A DNA stretch of 64,000 bases from Clostridiales bacterium. GTDB taxonomy: Bacteria > Bacillota > Clostridia > Lachnospirales > Lachnospiraceae. This document shows, in pieces, positions 33,179 to 41,844 of this stretch; the first letter of the stretch is position 1, and each line of letters begins with the position of its first letter. The notes under the pieces are model-generated. The model saw only the letters and a list, made by a program, of their open reading frames with translations. It was not told where the DNA came from and did no database searches. The DNA lies in the NCBI GenBank assembly GCA_018374355.1, contig JAHAFI010000003.1, positions 62,001-126,000 of the forward strand, given 5' to 3'. The translations under genes were made by a program, and so were the position numbers.

Positions 33179-33652
33179 GTGAAGAGTAAAACCAAGAAAA
33201 GAATCCGCCTGATCAGTTGGATTCTCTTTGTGTTATATATTCTGCTTTTGATCTATCTTCTGTTTTTAGCGGAGGGATACGGCAGAAAGGATTTTGCCCT
33301 GCGTGAATATCAGTATAATCTGAGGCCTTTCCGGGAAATCCGGAGATTTTGGGTTTACAGGGAACGGATTGGTTACATTTTTGTGCTTTTGAATCTGGGC
33401 GGAAATATTGTTGGATTTCTTCCCTTTGGATTTTTCCTGCCGATTTTAGGCTATCGGTTCCGAAACGGAGGGCTGGTGTGCCTTCTGGGATTTTCCCTCA
33501 GCCTGTTGGTGGAATGCGTACAGCTTGTATACAAGGTAGGCAGCTTTGATGTGGACGATATACTTTTAAATACGCTGGGAGCGGTGCTGGGTTATGTGAT
33601 GTTTGCAGTCTGCAACCGGATGAGGAGATGGCTATATGAAAAGAAGGTTTAA
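33179..33652 (+). CDS. VanZ family membrane protein
   Basis: A 157-residue protein with four membrane segments. NLGGNIVGFLPFGFFLP and LLVECVQLVYKVGSFDVDDILLNTLGAVLGY carry the conserved VanZ pattern (E-x-x-Q, D-x-x-D-x-x-x-N). VanZ confers teicoplanin resistance in vancomycin clusters, but most chromosomal homologues, as here, stand alone with unknown roles. The start is a GTG at 33179 with GAGG upstream. It overlaps the next gene by 17 bases. Confidence 0.88.
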   Translation: MKSKTKKRIRLISWILFVLYILLLIYLLFLAEGYGRKDFALREYQYNLRPFREIRRFWVYRERIGYIFVLLNLGGNIVGFLPFGFFLPILGYRFRNGGLVCLLGFSLSLLVECVQLVYKVGSFDVDDILLNTLGAVLGYVMFAVCNRMRRWLYEKKV

Positions 33653-33950
33653 ATATTCTTTTACCAGAAAAGGAGAAACGGAGGGCGGATTTGCTTCTGT
33701 GATTTTTGCAGGACTGTCCCTTCTGCTGTTTCTGATAGCCGCAGGAATCTCATTTTTCTGGGAAGGGAATGCGGGAAGCTGGATTGGGAGCTTTGGCCTG
33801 ATGGCAATCCTGTTTTCTATTTGTGGTTTTTTTATTGGAATTAAAAGTTTTCAGGAAAGAGAAAAAAATTACCGCTTCAGCGTTCTGGGTTCCATGGCCA
33901 ATGGGATTTTTTGCGTAGGATGGCTGGCGCTTTTTCTGATAGGAGTGTAG
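33636..33950 (+). CDS. Small membrane protein, DUF6142-like
   Basis: A 104-residue protein with a basic N-terminus (KRRFKYSFTRKGETEGG) and three membrane segments at about residues 20-42, 48-72 and 82-104. The pattern resembles small clostridial membrane proteins of DUF6142, an assignment from memory. It overlaps the VanZ-like gene and precedes the HD gene by 4 bases, so it is translated from the same mRNA. Function unknown. Confidence 0.75.
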   Translation: MKRRFKYSFTRKGETEGGFASVIFAGLSLLLFLIAAGISFFWEGNAGSWIGSFGLMAILFSICGFFIGIKSFQEREKNYRFSVLGSMANGIFCVGWLALFLIGV

Positions 33951-33954
33951 AAAG

Positions 33955-34545
33955 ATGAATGAACGTCTGAAAAAACAGAAAGAATTTATTCTGGAAGTGG
34001 ATAAAATGAAACAGATTTTCCGTCAGACCCATATCCGGGGCGGCAGCCGGCAGGAAAATGATGCCGAGCATTCATGGCATCTGGCGCTGATGGCATTTTT
34101 GCTCAGTGAACATGCCAATGAAGAGGTGGATGTACTGCGGGTGATGAAAATGGTCCTGATTCACGATCTGGTGGAGATCGATGCGGGAGATACCTATGCC
34201 TATGACGCAGCCGCCAATGAAACAAAACGGGCCCGGGAAGAAAAAGCCGCCGACAGGATTTTCGGAATCCTCCCGGAGGATCAGGGGCAGGAAATCCGCA
34301 GTCTCTGGGAAGAATTTGAGACCGGGGAGACACCGGAAGCCAGATTTGCCCATGTACTGGATAATTTCCAGCCCATGTCTTTGAACGACACTAACGGGGG
34401 AGGGGACTGGAAGCGGCATCAGGTACATAAATCCCAGATTCTGAAGCGAAATGCCGGGACACCTTCCGGAAGCAGCGAAATCTGGAGCTGTATGGAAGAA
34501 ATGATTGAAGAAAATATACAAAAAGGCAATATTATCGAAGATTAA
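33955..34545 (+). CDS. HD domain phosphohydrolase (YfbR/HDDC2-like)
   Basis: A 196-residue metal-dependent phosphohydrolase. QENDAEHSWHLALMAFLLSEH supplies the first histidine, VLIHDLVEIDAGD the HD pair, and HVLDNFQPM the distal aspartate. This is the pattern of the YfbR/HDDC2 group, which removes phosphate from 5'-deoxynucleotides. The substrate is not shown by the sequence. RBS AGGAGTG. Its stop overlaps the next start (TAATG). Confidence 0.85.
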   Translation: MNERLKKQKEFILEVDKMKQIFRQTHIRGGSRQENDAEHSWHLALMAFLLSEHANEEVDVLRVMKMVLIHDLVEIDAGDTYAYDAAANETKRAREEKAADRIFGILPEDQGQEIRSLWEEFETGETPEARFAHVLDNFQPMSLNDTNGGGDWKRHQVHKSQILKRNAGTPSGSSEIWSCMEEMIEENIQKGNIIED

Positions 34546-36614
34546 TGAGGAAAAGTCTTTTGGATGATTTGAGAAAAGAGAGATATGAGCTGGCGGCTGG
34601 CCGGATCAGAGAAATAAGAAAAGAAGAAAATGTTCCCGAAGTCTTTCGGGAATATTTTTGGAAAACGGCGGAATTTCTGGAAGAAATGGTACGGTTAAAG
34701 GAATTGCTGGAGCAGGGAAAGACGGAAGAGCTGTCTTTGGAAGAACTGCGCAGTTTGAATGAAAGACTGTATCAGGATATTCTGCCCGGGAAATATGAAA
34801 CTTCCTACGGCAATCCGGCATATGCCGCAAAAATGCTGGGCGGTGATTTCGGGCCGCTTTTAAGTTTCCTTTACGCAGAATTGCGGGGAATGATAGTTTT
34901 TGCATACGAGGGAAGAAGCTGGGATTTTCTGGTTTGTTTGGAGCTGTTTTTGCAGGTCTACAGTGAATTTGACAATGAAGAGATTCCTAAGCCGGGAACT
35001 GTTCAGCAGATTCTCTACTGGTATGTCAATGATTACTGTCAGGAAATGACAGAGGAACGAATCCGTTCTGCAATCGACCCCTCGCTGGATTTTGCCGTAA
35101 AAAAAATCATGGGATCAGATCTGAGCAATCCCGGTTATCTTTATCAGTTCGGGGAATATGTGACCGGACAGGAAGAAAAGACGGCGGAATACCTGAATAC
35201 CTTTTCGGAAGAAGAGATTCAGGCGATGGCCCGTATCTATACGGAAGGATTCCGGAGGGGATTTGAAACTGCCGGGAAGGATCTGAAAAAGAAGAAAACC
35301 GTCAATATCCGCTATCGGCTGGGATTTGAGCGGATGGTTCGGGCTGCAATCGTTCAGTTTGAAGCGATGGGGCTTGCGCCGGTGATTTTCCGTTCGGCAG
35401 TTCATGGGGTGAATAAAAGACAGCAGCACCGGATCGGATATTACGGAGCCGTTCCTAATCCCCAGTATGACTATGACCATAGAAATGATGCCGGGATTTT
35501 TCTTGATGAAGAATTTGTCAGCCGCAGGCTGCGGGCCATGCAGGGAGCATATGAAAAATACAGACAGTTGGCGGATAAAGATGCGGGACCGGCGGTAATA
35601 GAAGTTTTTGGTGAGGAGCCATTTGTTCCACGGTCCTGTGATGGGGCGGTAACGCTGACAAAAAGGCAGCGAAAGCAGCAGATGCATATGTATCACGAGG
35701 CGGGACGGATTGCGGAACGGTACAGTAAAAGCGAAGAAGAAAGCTTCACAATCATTTCCTATCCGGTGCCGGAGATTGGAGAAAGATTCGAAGAAATTTT
35801 TCGGGAAACCGTGAAGATCAATACACTGGATGGCAGACGTTACCAGCAGATCCAGCAAAAACTGATTGATACACTGGATCAGGGAATTTGCGTGCATGTG
35901 ACCGGAAAAAAGGAAAATCGGACGGATCTGTGGATTCAGTTTCATAAGCTGGAAAAACCGGAAAAAGAGACGAATTTTGAAAATTTTGTATCGAGTGTGG
36001 AGATTCCGGTGGGAGAGGTCTTTACGTCTCCGGTTTTGAAGGGAACCAGCGGAATTCTTCATGTAAAGAAGGCATATCTGGAGGGGCTTTCCTTCCATGA
36101 TCTGGAGCTTGTGTTTGCCGATGGAAAAGTAACGGAGTATTCCTGCAAAAATTTCCAAAGCCAACAGGAAAATCAGGAATATATCCGGGAGAATATCCTT
36201 CATCAGCATAAAACCCTTCCCATGGGCGAGTTTGCTCTGGGAACCAATACGAAAGCTTACCGGATGGCCAGAAAATACGGAATCGAAGAGAAGCTTCCTG
36301 TGTTGATTGCTGAAAAGATGGGGCCGCATTTTGCGCTGGGCGATACCTGCTACAGTTGGTCGGAGGATGCGAAGGTGTACAACCCGGACGGAAAAGAAGT
36401 CATTGCCCGGGATAACGAGGTGTCCATACTGCGGAAAAAAGACCCGGCGAAGGCATATTTCGGGTGCCACACGGATATTACCATTCCGTATGACGAGCTG
36501 GGAGATGTGGTGGCTGTGAAACCGGATGGGGAGGAGATTCCTCTGATATTGAATGGGAAATTTGTGCTGGAGGGCACATTGGAGTTGAATGAAGAACTGG
36601 AAGATATTGGGTGA
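34545..36614 (+). CDS. M29-type aminopeptidase with long N-terminal extension
   Basis: A 689-residue protein whose C-terminal half carries the full metal-ligand set of M29 (thermophilic) aminopeptidases: E491 in GEVFTSP, E562 in EFALGTN, H595 in GPHFALGD, Y603 in CYSW, H642 and D644 in CHTD. The spacing fits AmpS/AmpT. Classic M29 enzymes are about 400 residues, so roughly 240 residues are extra at the N-terminus. That part is helical and charged with no recognised motif. These exopeptidases remove N-terminal residues from peptides in the cytoplasm. The start overlaps the HD gene stop by one base. It ends the operon at a strong terminator. Confidence 0.82.
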   Translation: MRKSLLDDLRKERYELAAGRIREIRKEENVPEVFREYFWKTAEFLEEMVRLKELLEQGKTEELSLEELRSLNERLYQDILPGKYETSYGNPAYAAKMLGGDFGPLLSFLYAELRGMIVFAYEGRSWDFLVCLELFLQVYSEFDNEEIPKPGTVQQILYWYVNDYCQEMTEERIRSAIDPSLDFAVKKIMGSDLSNPGYLYQFGEYVTGQEEKTAEYLNTFSEEEIQAMARIYTEGFRRGFETAGKDLKKKKTVNIRYRLGFERMVRAAIVQFEAMGLAPVIFRSAVHGVNKRQQHRIGYYGAVPNPQYDYDHRNDAGIFLDEEFVSRRLRAMQGAYEKYRQLADKDAGPAVIEVFGEEPFVPRSCDGAVTLTKRQRKQQMHMYHEAGRIAERYSKSEEESFTIISYPVPEIGERFEEIFRETVKINTLDGRRYQQIQQKLIDTLDQGICVHVTGKKENRTDLWIQFHKLEKPEKETNFENFVSSVEIPVGEVFTSPVLKGTSGILHVKKAYLEGLSFHDLELVFADGKVTEYSCKNFQSQQENQEYIRENILHQHKTLPMGEFALGTNTKAYRMARKYGIEEKLPVLIAEKMGPHFALGDTCYSWSEDAKVYNPDGKEVIARDNEVSILRKKDPAKAYFGCHTDITIPYDELGDVVAVKPDGEEIPLILNGKFVLEGTLELNEELEDIG

Positions 36615-36616
36615 GA

Positions 36617-36656
36617 GACGAAAAAAGAATCCTGAAAGCGGGATTCTTTTTTCGTC
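36617..36656. terminator. Bidirectional terminator between the aminopeptidase and the alcohol dehydrogenase
   Basis: A 16-bp perfect stem (36617-36632 with 36641-36656) with an 8-base loop and a run of six As/Ts inside the stem, between convergent genes. Confidence 0.85.
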
Positions 36657-36682
36657 TGTTAAGGTATATTTTTCGTTACATT

Positions 36683-37705
36683 TCAGTCCCCAAATTTCAG
36701 AACAACCTTCATCACATCCTGCGGATGCTCCGTAATGAGGGTAATGGCCTCTGCGGCATCCTTGAAATTAAATTCCTGTGTTTTCAGAAGTTCAGGCTGA
36801 AGGGAACCATTTTCAAAGCCCATAATGACATCATCGAAGCAATCGCAGTTTAGGCGGGAACCGACGATGGTAATTTCCTTTTTGGTGATATCAGCCATGG
36901 CGATGGCTGAAGGCTGGCTTTTCAGCCCGATACACACAATCCGTCCGGCGGGACATACCAGTTGAACGGCCTGTTCAAAGGAAGAGGGAACACAGACGGT
37001 ATCGATAATGACCGGAATTCCCTCTCCGTCGGTGAAACGGTTCAGACGGTCTTCAAGATTTTCCTCAGAAACCAGAACCACTTCATCTGCGCCCATCTGT
37101 AAAGCCCTGTCCAAACGGGATTTTACCAGATCAGTCATGATTACTTTAGCGCCCCGGCTTTTGGCAATCTGAAGGGCACAGATACCGATAGGACCGGAAC
37201 CCATGATGAGAACGTGATCGCCTTTTTGGATATTTCCCCGGTTGTTGATCTGCATACCGATGGTATATGGCTCCACCAGACCCAAAAGGGAGAGATTGAA
37301 ATCCTTATGGAAGAGATGGATATTTTTTTCCGGCGCTTTGACATATTCAGCAAAACCGCCTTCGGTGTGAACGCCCATGACTTTCAGGGTGGAGCAGACA
37401 TTGTGCCTTCCGATACGGCAGGCGTAGCAGTGGCCGCAGCTAATCACAGGGTCTACAGCCACCTTGTCTCCCGGTTTTACAGAGGTTACTTTTTTTCCTA
37501 CGGATTCAACAATTCCGCCAAATTCATGGCCGATCACCCGGGGATAGGTTGCGAGAGAATTGGAACCGTTCCAGATTCCAATGTCGGAGCCGCAGATTCC
37601 TCCGGAGGTCACCCGGACAATGACATCATCATCATTTTCCAGTTCCGGTTTCGGGACATCCACAATTTCCAGATGGAAGGGTTCCGTTACTTTCACTGCT
37701 TTCAT
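36683..37705 (-). CDS. Zinc-dependent alcohol (polyol) dehydrogenase, MDR family
   Basis: A 340-residue medium-chain dehydrogenase. Catalytic-zinc ligands are in GGICGSDIGIW and GHEFGG. The four cysteines in CGHCYACRIGRHNVC bind the structural zinc. The nucleotide site is IMGSGPIGICALQIAKSRG. Relatives oxidise sorbitol, threonine or sugar phosphates; the substrate is undetermined. I chose the start at 37705 with AAGGAG upstream; a start 12 codons earlier (37741) would overlap that site. It lies 39 bases after the ROK gene on the same strand and may form one unit with it. Confidence 0.9.
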   Translation of the reverse strand: MKAVKVTEPFHLEIVDVPKPELENDDDVIVRVTSGGICGSDIGIWNGSNSLATYPRVIGHEFGGIVESVGKKVTSVKPGDKVAVDPVISCGHCYACRIGRHNVCSTLKVMGVHTEGGFAEYVKAPEKNIHLFHKDFNLSLLGLVEPYTIGMQINNRGNIQKGDHVLIMGSGPIGICALQIAKSRGAKVIMTDLVKSRLDRALQMGADEVVLVSEENLEDRLNRFTDGEGIPVIIDTVCVPSSFEQAVQLVCPAGRIVCIGLKSQPSAIAMADITKKEITIVGSRLNCDCFDDVIMGFENGSLQPELLKTQEFNFKDAAEAITLITEHPQDVMKVVLKFGD

Positions 37706-37744
37706 TTGTATTTTCTCCTTTGTGTTGTCTTTGTTTTGCAAAAA

Positions 37745-38953
37745 TCAGCCCAGATAAAAGAAATGGCCCGGTTCCTGCGTAAAATCATAGTGAATATCAA
37801 AAAAGTATTTCATTCCGCCCACAAAGTAGGCTGTAGAATCTAAAAAGCTATACCGGATCTGAAGGGAATCCAGCATCTGGCGGAATCCGGTGTTCTTGAG
37901 GGATTTTAAAACTTCTTCCAAAAACAGAGGCCCCAGATCTTTTCCCTTTCCGCCAATAATAATAAGTTTTGGATGGACCAGACATACCAGATTGCTGAGG
38001 GCAAGGGAAAAATCATTTGCAATATCCCGGATCACCTTTTGGGCAGCCAGATCGCCGTAGAGTGCATAGGAGCATAAATCAGCATAGGTAACCTTTTCGT
38101 TTCTGCAAAGAGCTGAGGAGCATCCGGCTTCCAAGAGGCGTTCTTTTAAGGCATTCTCGCCGATCATAAGCTCCAGACAGCCTTTGTTCCCGCAGGTACA
38201 CTGTTTGCCGTCAGGATCAATGGAATAGTGGCCGAACTGGGTGTAGGAGGCCGTGGCCTGTCCCAGAAGCTGATTCTGGATAAACAGGGCGGCGCCGATA
38301 CCGTGCTGGAAGTTGATGTATGCGAAATCGGCCTGAGGGATTTTGGTATAAATCTTTTCGGCATACGCGGCGCAGGCGGTATCGTTTAAAATTGCCACTG
38401 CATAGTCGGAAAATGCTGTCTGAAGATCTTTTAGCAGACCGTGGTTTTTCCCCGGTGAAAGATAGAGGGTAGTGGCAAAAATTTCTTTCTTTTCCAGATC
38501 AATCATGGCGGGAACCACGATACATACTCCCAGAATCTGTGCTTTGGAAAAATCGGAAGATATCAGCTTTTCCAGCAGCTTTACAGAAAGAGGAACGTAG
38601 GTATCCGGTTCAGACAGGGGAACACTGGCCTCTTTGACAATGGTGCCGCAGATATCCACAAGCTTTGCCCAAACCTCTTTTTTTCGCCAGCTTATGACCG
38701 CCACATAGTGCTGTCCGTGGAAAAGCTGTAATCCGTTGGGCTTCCGGCCTACCGTCGGGGTTTCCTCTAAAATTCCCGTGTCCTGAATAAAATTGCGCTC
38801 GATCAGTTCGTCCACCAGAGAGGAAACAGTTGTCTTGCTCAGTCTGGATAATTTTGCAAGCTGAGCCCGGGAGATGCCCGGTTCCTGATGGATGTAATGG
38901 TATAAGGTCTTTAAATTGTGATTTTTGATTAATTGTTGGTTGACTGGCTTCAT
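37745..38953 (-). CDS. ROK family transcriptional regulator, copy 1
   Basis: A 402-residue repressor-type ROK protein. Residues 1-60 are a winged helix-turn-helix (GISRAQLAKLSRLSKTTVSSLVDELIE). The rest is a sugar-kinase-like fold with the zinc motif CTCGNKGCLE and FGHYSIDPDG, where most ROK proteins have an ExGH motif. ROK regulators bind sugars or sugar phosphates and release their operators. It is a close paralogue of the next minus-strand gene. It probably controls the adjoining alcohol dehydrogenase or the divergent sugar-uptake genes. Confidence 0.93.
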   Translation of the reverse strand: MKPVNQQLIKNHNLKTLYHYIHQEPGISRAQLAKLSRLSKTTVSSLVDELIERNFIQDTGILEETPTVGRKPNGLQLFHGQHYVAVISWRKKEVWAKLVDICGTIVKEASVPLSEPDTYVPLSVKLLEKLISSDFSKAQILGVCIVVPAMIDLEKKEIFATTLYLSPGKNHGLLKDLQTAFSDYAVAILNDTACAAYAEKIYTKIPQADFAYINFQHGIGAALFIQNQLLGQATASYTQFGHYSIDPDGKQCTCGNKGCLELMIGENALKERLLEAGCSSALCRNEKVTYADLCSYALYGDLAAQKVIRDIANDFSLALSNLVCLVHPKLIIIGGKGKDLGPLFLEEVLKSLKNTGFRQMLDSLQIRYSFLDSTAYFVGGMKYFFDIHYDFTQEPGHFFYLG

Positions 38954-38971
38954 AAAAACCTGCTTTCCTAT

Positions 38972-38984
38972 CTTTATGATAAAG
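38972..38984. promoter_or_regulatory. Candidate ROK operator (CTTTATGATAAAG)
   Basis: A perfect 13-base palindrome just upstream of ROK copy 1. The half-pattern TATCATAAA recurs at 39055-39063 and again before ROK copy 2 at 40339-40347. Operator function is inference. Confidence 0.35.
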
Positions 38985-38999
38985 TAGTGGTAAAAATTT

Positions 39000-39032
39000 G
39001 TAGCTATTCAGCCTTTCAAGCTTCATAGTTAC
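39000..39032. repeat. 33-bp palindromic repeat, copy D
   Basis: GTAGCTAT, TC, AGCCT, TTC, AAGCT, TC, ATAGTTAC: two G-U-type mismatches relative to a perfect stem. It lies between the two ROK genes. Confidence 0.85.
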
Positions 39033-39079
39033 AATATTTTTATTTAGTTTACCATATCATAAAGCCGGAAAGGAAGCAA

Positions 39080-40285
39080 TCATCCAATGAAAAAAGCGGA
39101 AGGATCCTGATCTGTGAAACAGTAATGGATGTCAAAGAAATATTTCATTGCACCATTCAGAAAGGAATCCGTCTGCAGCGCAGAGTAGCGCACGGTAACT
39201 GCATCCACCATTTTGCGGAAGCCCGTTTTTTTCAGGTCTTCCCGCACCTCGTTTAAAAAGAATTCTCCGAGAGCAGGAACCTTGCCCCCCAGAATGATCA
39301 GAGAGGGATTCACCACGCAGATCAGATTTCCGAGAGCCTGCGCCAGTTCCCATGCAATCTGCTGTACCATTTTCAGGGCCGTAGGGTCCCGGAAGGTGGC
39401 AGCTTTTCCGAGATCGGAAAAGGTAACCTGCTCCAGATTTGCCAGAGAAGGAATCGTACCGAATTCGGAAATTCTTGTTTTCAGGCAGTGCTCAGAAATC
39501 AGTGTTTCCAGACAGCCGTGATTGCCGCACACGCACAGGGGACCGTTGGGGTCTACGGAGTGATGGCCGAACTGGGTGAAGGAGCCGCTGGCTTTGCCCA
39601 GCATATTTCCCTCAATAAACAATGTGGCTCCGATACCCCGGCCGAAGTTAATAAAGGCAAAATTTTTTTCCGTAATTTCTGCGTAAACCTTTTCTGCATA
39701 TGCATAACAGGCAGTGTCCTCCAGAAAAGCAACGGGATATTCCGGAAAAGCGCTTCTCAGTGCATCAATCAGACTTTCGCAGCCCCGGGAAGGGAGACTC
39801 AGCGTAGTGGAATACACTTCGTTGTGCGCAGCGTCGATCATCGCCGATACAACAACACAGATGCCCAGAACCCGTTTAGGATCACAGTGCTTTAAGAGGG
39901 AGCTGTACAGGCAGGATACCGAACGGGCGATATAGTTGTCTTGGGGCTGAAGCTGACAAATTTCGTGATATATAGTGGTTCCTGCGATGTCGATCAGGTT
40001 CGCATATACGATATTTTCTACCCAGTTCAGCACGACAACGTAATAACTGTTCATGCGGACATGCAGACAGTTCGGCTTGCGTCCGATGGAATCGGAGTCG
40101 CGGGTTCCGCTGTCAAAGACAAATTCCCGTTCAATCAGTTCGTCCACCAGAGTGGAAACCGTTGTCTTGCTCAGATTGGTCTGTTTGGCCAGATTTGCTC
40201 TGGAGATACCCGGATTGCCATAGATGGAAGAATACAGGTGTTTCATATTTGTATTTTTAATTAATTGTTGATTGATCAGTTTCAT
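39080..40285 (-). CDS. ROK family transcriptional regulator, copy 2
   Basis: A 401-residue ROK regulator. The helix-turn-helix GISRANLAKQTNLSKTTVSTLVDELIE differs only slightly from copy 1. The zinc motif is CVCGNHGCLE, and FGHHSVDPNG occupies the sugar-site position. Strong RBS AGGAGGTG precedes the ATG. It is divergent from the Gfo/Idh oxidoreductase across a 465-base AT-rich region, the usual position of a local repressor of a sugar operon. The near-identical recognition helices of both copies suggest related operators. Confidence 0.93.
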   Translation of the reverse strand: MKLINQQLIKNTNMKHLYSSIYGNPGISRANLAKQTNLSKTTVSTLVDELIEREFVFDSGTRDSDSIGRKPNCLHVRMNSYYVVVLNWVENIVYANLIDIAGTTIYHEICQLQPQDNYIARSVSCLYSSLLKHCDPKRVLGICVVVSAMIDAAHNEVYSTTLSLPSRGCESLIDALRSAFPEYPVAFLEDTACYAYAEKVYAEITEKNFAFINFGRGIGATLFIEGNMLGKASGSFTQFGHHSVDPNGPLCVCGNHGCLETLISEHCLKTRISEFGTIPSLANLEQVTFSDLGKAATFRDPTALKMVQQIAWELAQALGNLICVVNPSLIILGGKVPALGEFFLNEVREDLKKTGFRKMVDAVTVRYSALQTDSFLNGAMKYFFDIHYCFTDQDPSAFFIG

Positions 40286-40750
40286 GTTCGTTCACCTCCT
40301 ATTCTTTAATAGTAAACCCACCTTATTAAAAAACATCCTATCATAAAACCGAAAAATAAGCAATAAGCGAATGAAACAAAGTGTAAAATGGATAATGACA
40401 GTTGGAATGTGTAAAATAGTCGCGAATTTATTAAAAAAATGAAAAAAACAGGAAAATACAGAAGAATGAAGAGGAATATAATAGTAAATGCAACGGAGAA
40501 AAAGAAGAAATAGTGAAAAATGCATAAAAACAAGAAAGAGAAATTGTAAAAAATAGAAGAAAACACATAGGAAACATGGAAAGTCTATAAAAAACATTGA
40601 CATTACGCTGGGCGAATGGTATTGTATAAACAAGTTAAGACATGCAAGAGAGAACAAAAATGCGAAAAGATAAGAAAAAATTTGTTTCTTTCTTTTATTT
40701 TTTCTCTCAATAGTAAAGCCACTGAACAAACAAAAAGAGAGGTGAAGGAC
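40286..40750. other. AT-rich control region between ROK copy 2 and the sugar operon
   Basis: 465 bases without a gene. The plus strand is strongly purine-rich from about 40430 to 40590. The 9-mer AATAGTAAA occurs three times on the plus strand (40309-40317, 40480-40488, 40709-40717). The first and last extend to AATAGTAAACCCAC and AATAGTAAAGCCAC. TATCATAAA is at 40339. A promoter for the sugar operon is at 40597-40625. Confidence 0.55.
40597..40625 (+). promoter_or_regulatory. Promoter of the sugar-uptake operon
   Basis: TTGACA (40597-40602), 17-base spacer, TATTGT (40620-40625). The third AATAGTAAA lies downstream (40709) where a bound repressor would block elongation. Confidence 0.5.
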
Positions 40751-41779
40751 ATGAAAGTTGGTGTAATTGGATGTGGAGGAATGGGAACTACCCATTACCT
40801 GTCACTGAAGGCTCTGTCTTCGCAGATGGATTTGGAAGTAACAGCACTGGCAGACTGCAGAAAAGAGTTTCTGGACAAAGCAGCGGCATATTTTCCAAAT
40901 GCAAAAACTTATGAGTACGGTATGGATTTGATTGAGCAGGAAGAATTGGACATCGTACATATCTGTCTCCCCAGCTATCTGCATGTAAGTCATGCAGTTG
41001 CCGCGATGGAAAAGGGCATCAATGTATTCGTTGAAAAACCGGTATGTCTGACGCAGGAAGATGCGGATCGGATTTTGGAGGCGGAAAAGCGGACCGGCGT
41101 AAAGGCAATGGTGGGACAGGTAGTTCGTTCCTTCGACGAATATCGCTATTTAAAGGAAGTTTATGAAACCGGAAAATATGGAAAACTGAAATCCATCGTG
41201 ATGCAGAGAATCAGCGGCGACGTACGCTGGGGATTTGATGACTGGTTCCACGATGAGAAAAGAAGCGGTTCTGTTGTTCTGGATCTGCATGTACATGATC
41301 TGGACTTTCTGCGCTACATGCTGGGTGAACCGGACAACTTCGATGTGAGAGCTACAGCTTTTGACAGCGGAATGATCAATCAGATTATTACTACTTATGA
41401 ATTTGGCAATGTATTTGCTACGGTAGAAGGTATCTGGGATGTATCTCCGGCGTTGAAGTTTGAGGCAAGCTTCCGGGCCTGCTTTGAAGAAGCAACTGTT
41501 GTATTCAGCGGAGCAAAAGATCCGGCATTGGTTGTATACAAGAAAGACGGAACAACAGAAGTTCCGGAGCTGAAGCCGGAATATAATGTAGACAGCGATG
41601 AAGCGGGAATCAATATTTCCAATCTGGGACCATACTATACGGAAATCAAATATTTTGCGGAATGTTTAAGAGACGGAAAACCAATCGAGGTTGCCCCCAT
41701 TGAGGAAGGCGTGAAATCCGTAGAATTAGCATTGAAGGAATGGAAAGCCGCAAAAGAGTATGTGGAAAAGCACAGATAA
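40751..41779 (+). CDS. Gfo/Idh/MocA family oxidoreductase
   Basis: A 342-residue NAD(P)-dependent sugar oxidoreductase. The Rossmann motif GVIGCGGMGTTH begins the protein. VEKPVCLT is the EKP signature that positions the substrate, and DLHVHDLDFLRYMLGEP holds the D-x-x-x-H catalytic pattern. Relatives oxidise a sugar or inositol ring hydroxyl, often at C3. I chose ATG 40751 (AGAGAGGTG upstream); the frame upstream to 40616 shows no family similarity. It is first in the ABC importer operon, so it may act on the imported compound. Confidence 0.92.
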   Translation: MKVGVIGCGGMGTTHYLSLKALSSQMDLEVTALADCRKEFLDKAAAYFPNAKTYEYGMDLIEQEELDIVHICLPSYLHVSHAVAAMEKGINVFVEKPVCLTQEDADRILEAEKRTGVKAMVGQVVRSFDEYRYLKEVYETGKYGKLKSIVMQRISGDVRWGFDDWFHDEKRSGSVVLDLHVHDLDFLRYMLGEPDNFDVRATAFDSGMINQIITTYEFGNVFATVEGIWDVSPALKFEASFRACFEEATVVFSGAKDPALVVYKKDGTTEVPELKPEYNVDSDEAGINISNLGPYYTEIKYFAECLRDGKPIEVAPIEEGVKSVELALKEWKAAKEYVEKHR

Positions 41780-41844
41780 AATTTTAGGGAACTTTTCATC
41801 GGTGATGATGAAGAAATAAAGTTAAAAAACAGGAGGAAAAAATT

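Noticed and set aside
32967..33182. 71-codon frame after pyrE
   Set aside because: No ribosome site and no plausible fold; the overlapping 51-residue frame has both a ribosome site and a membrane helix.
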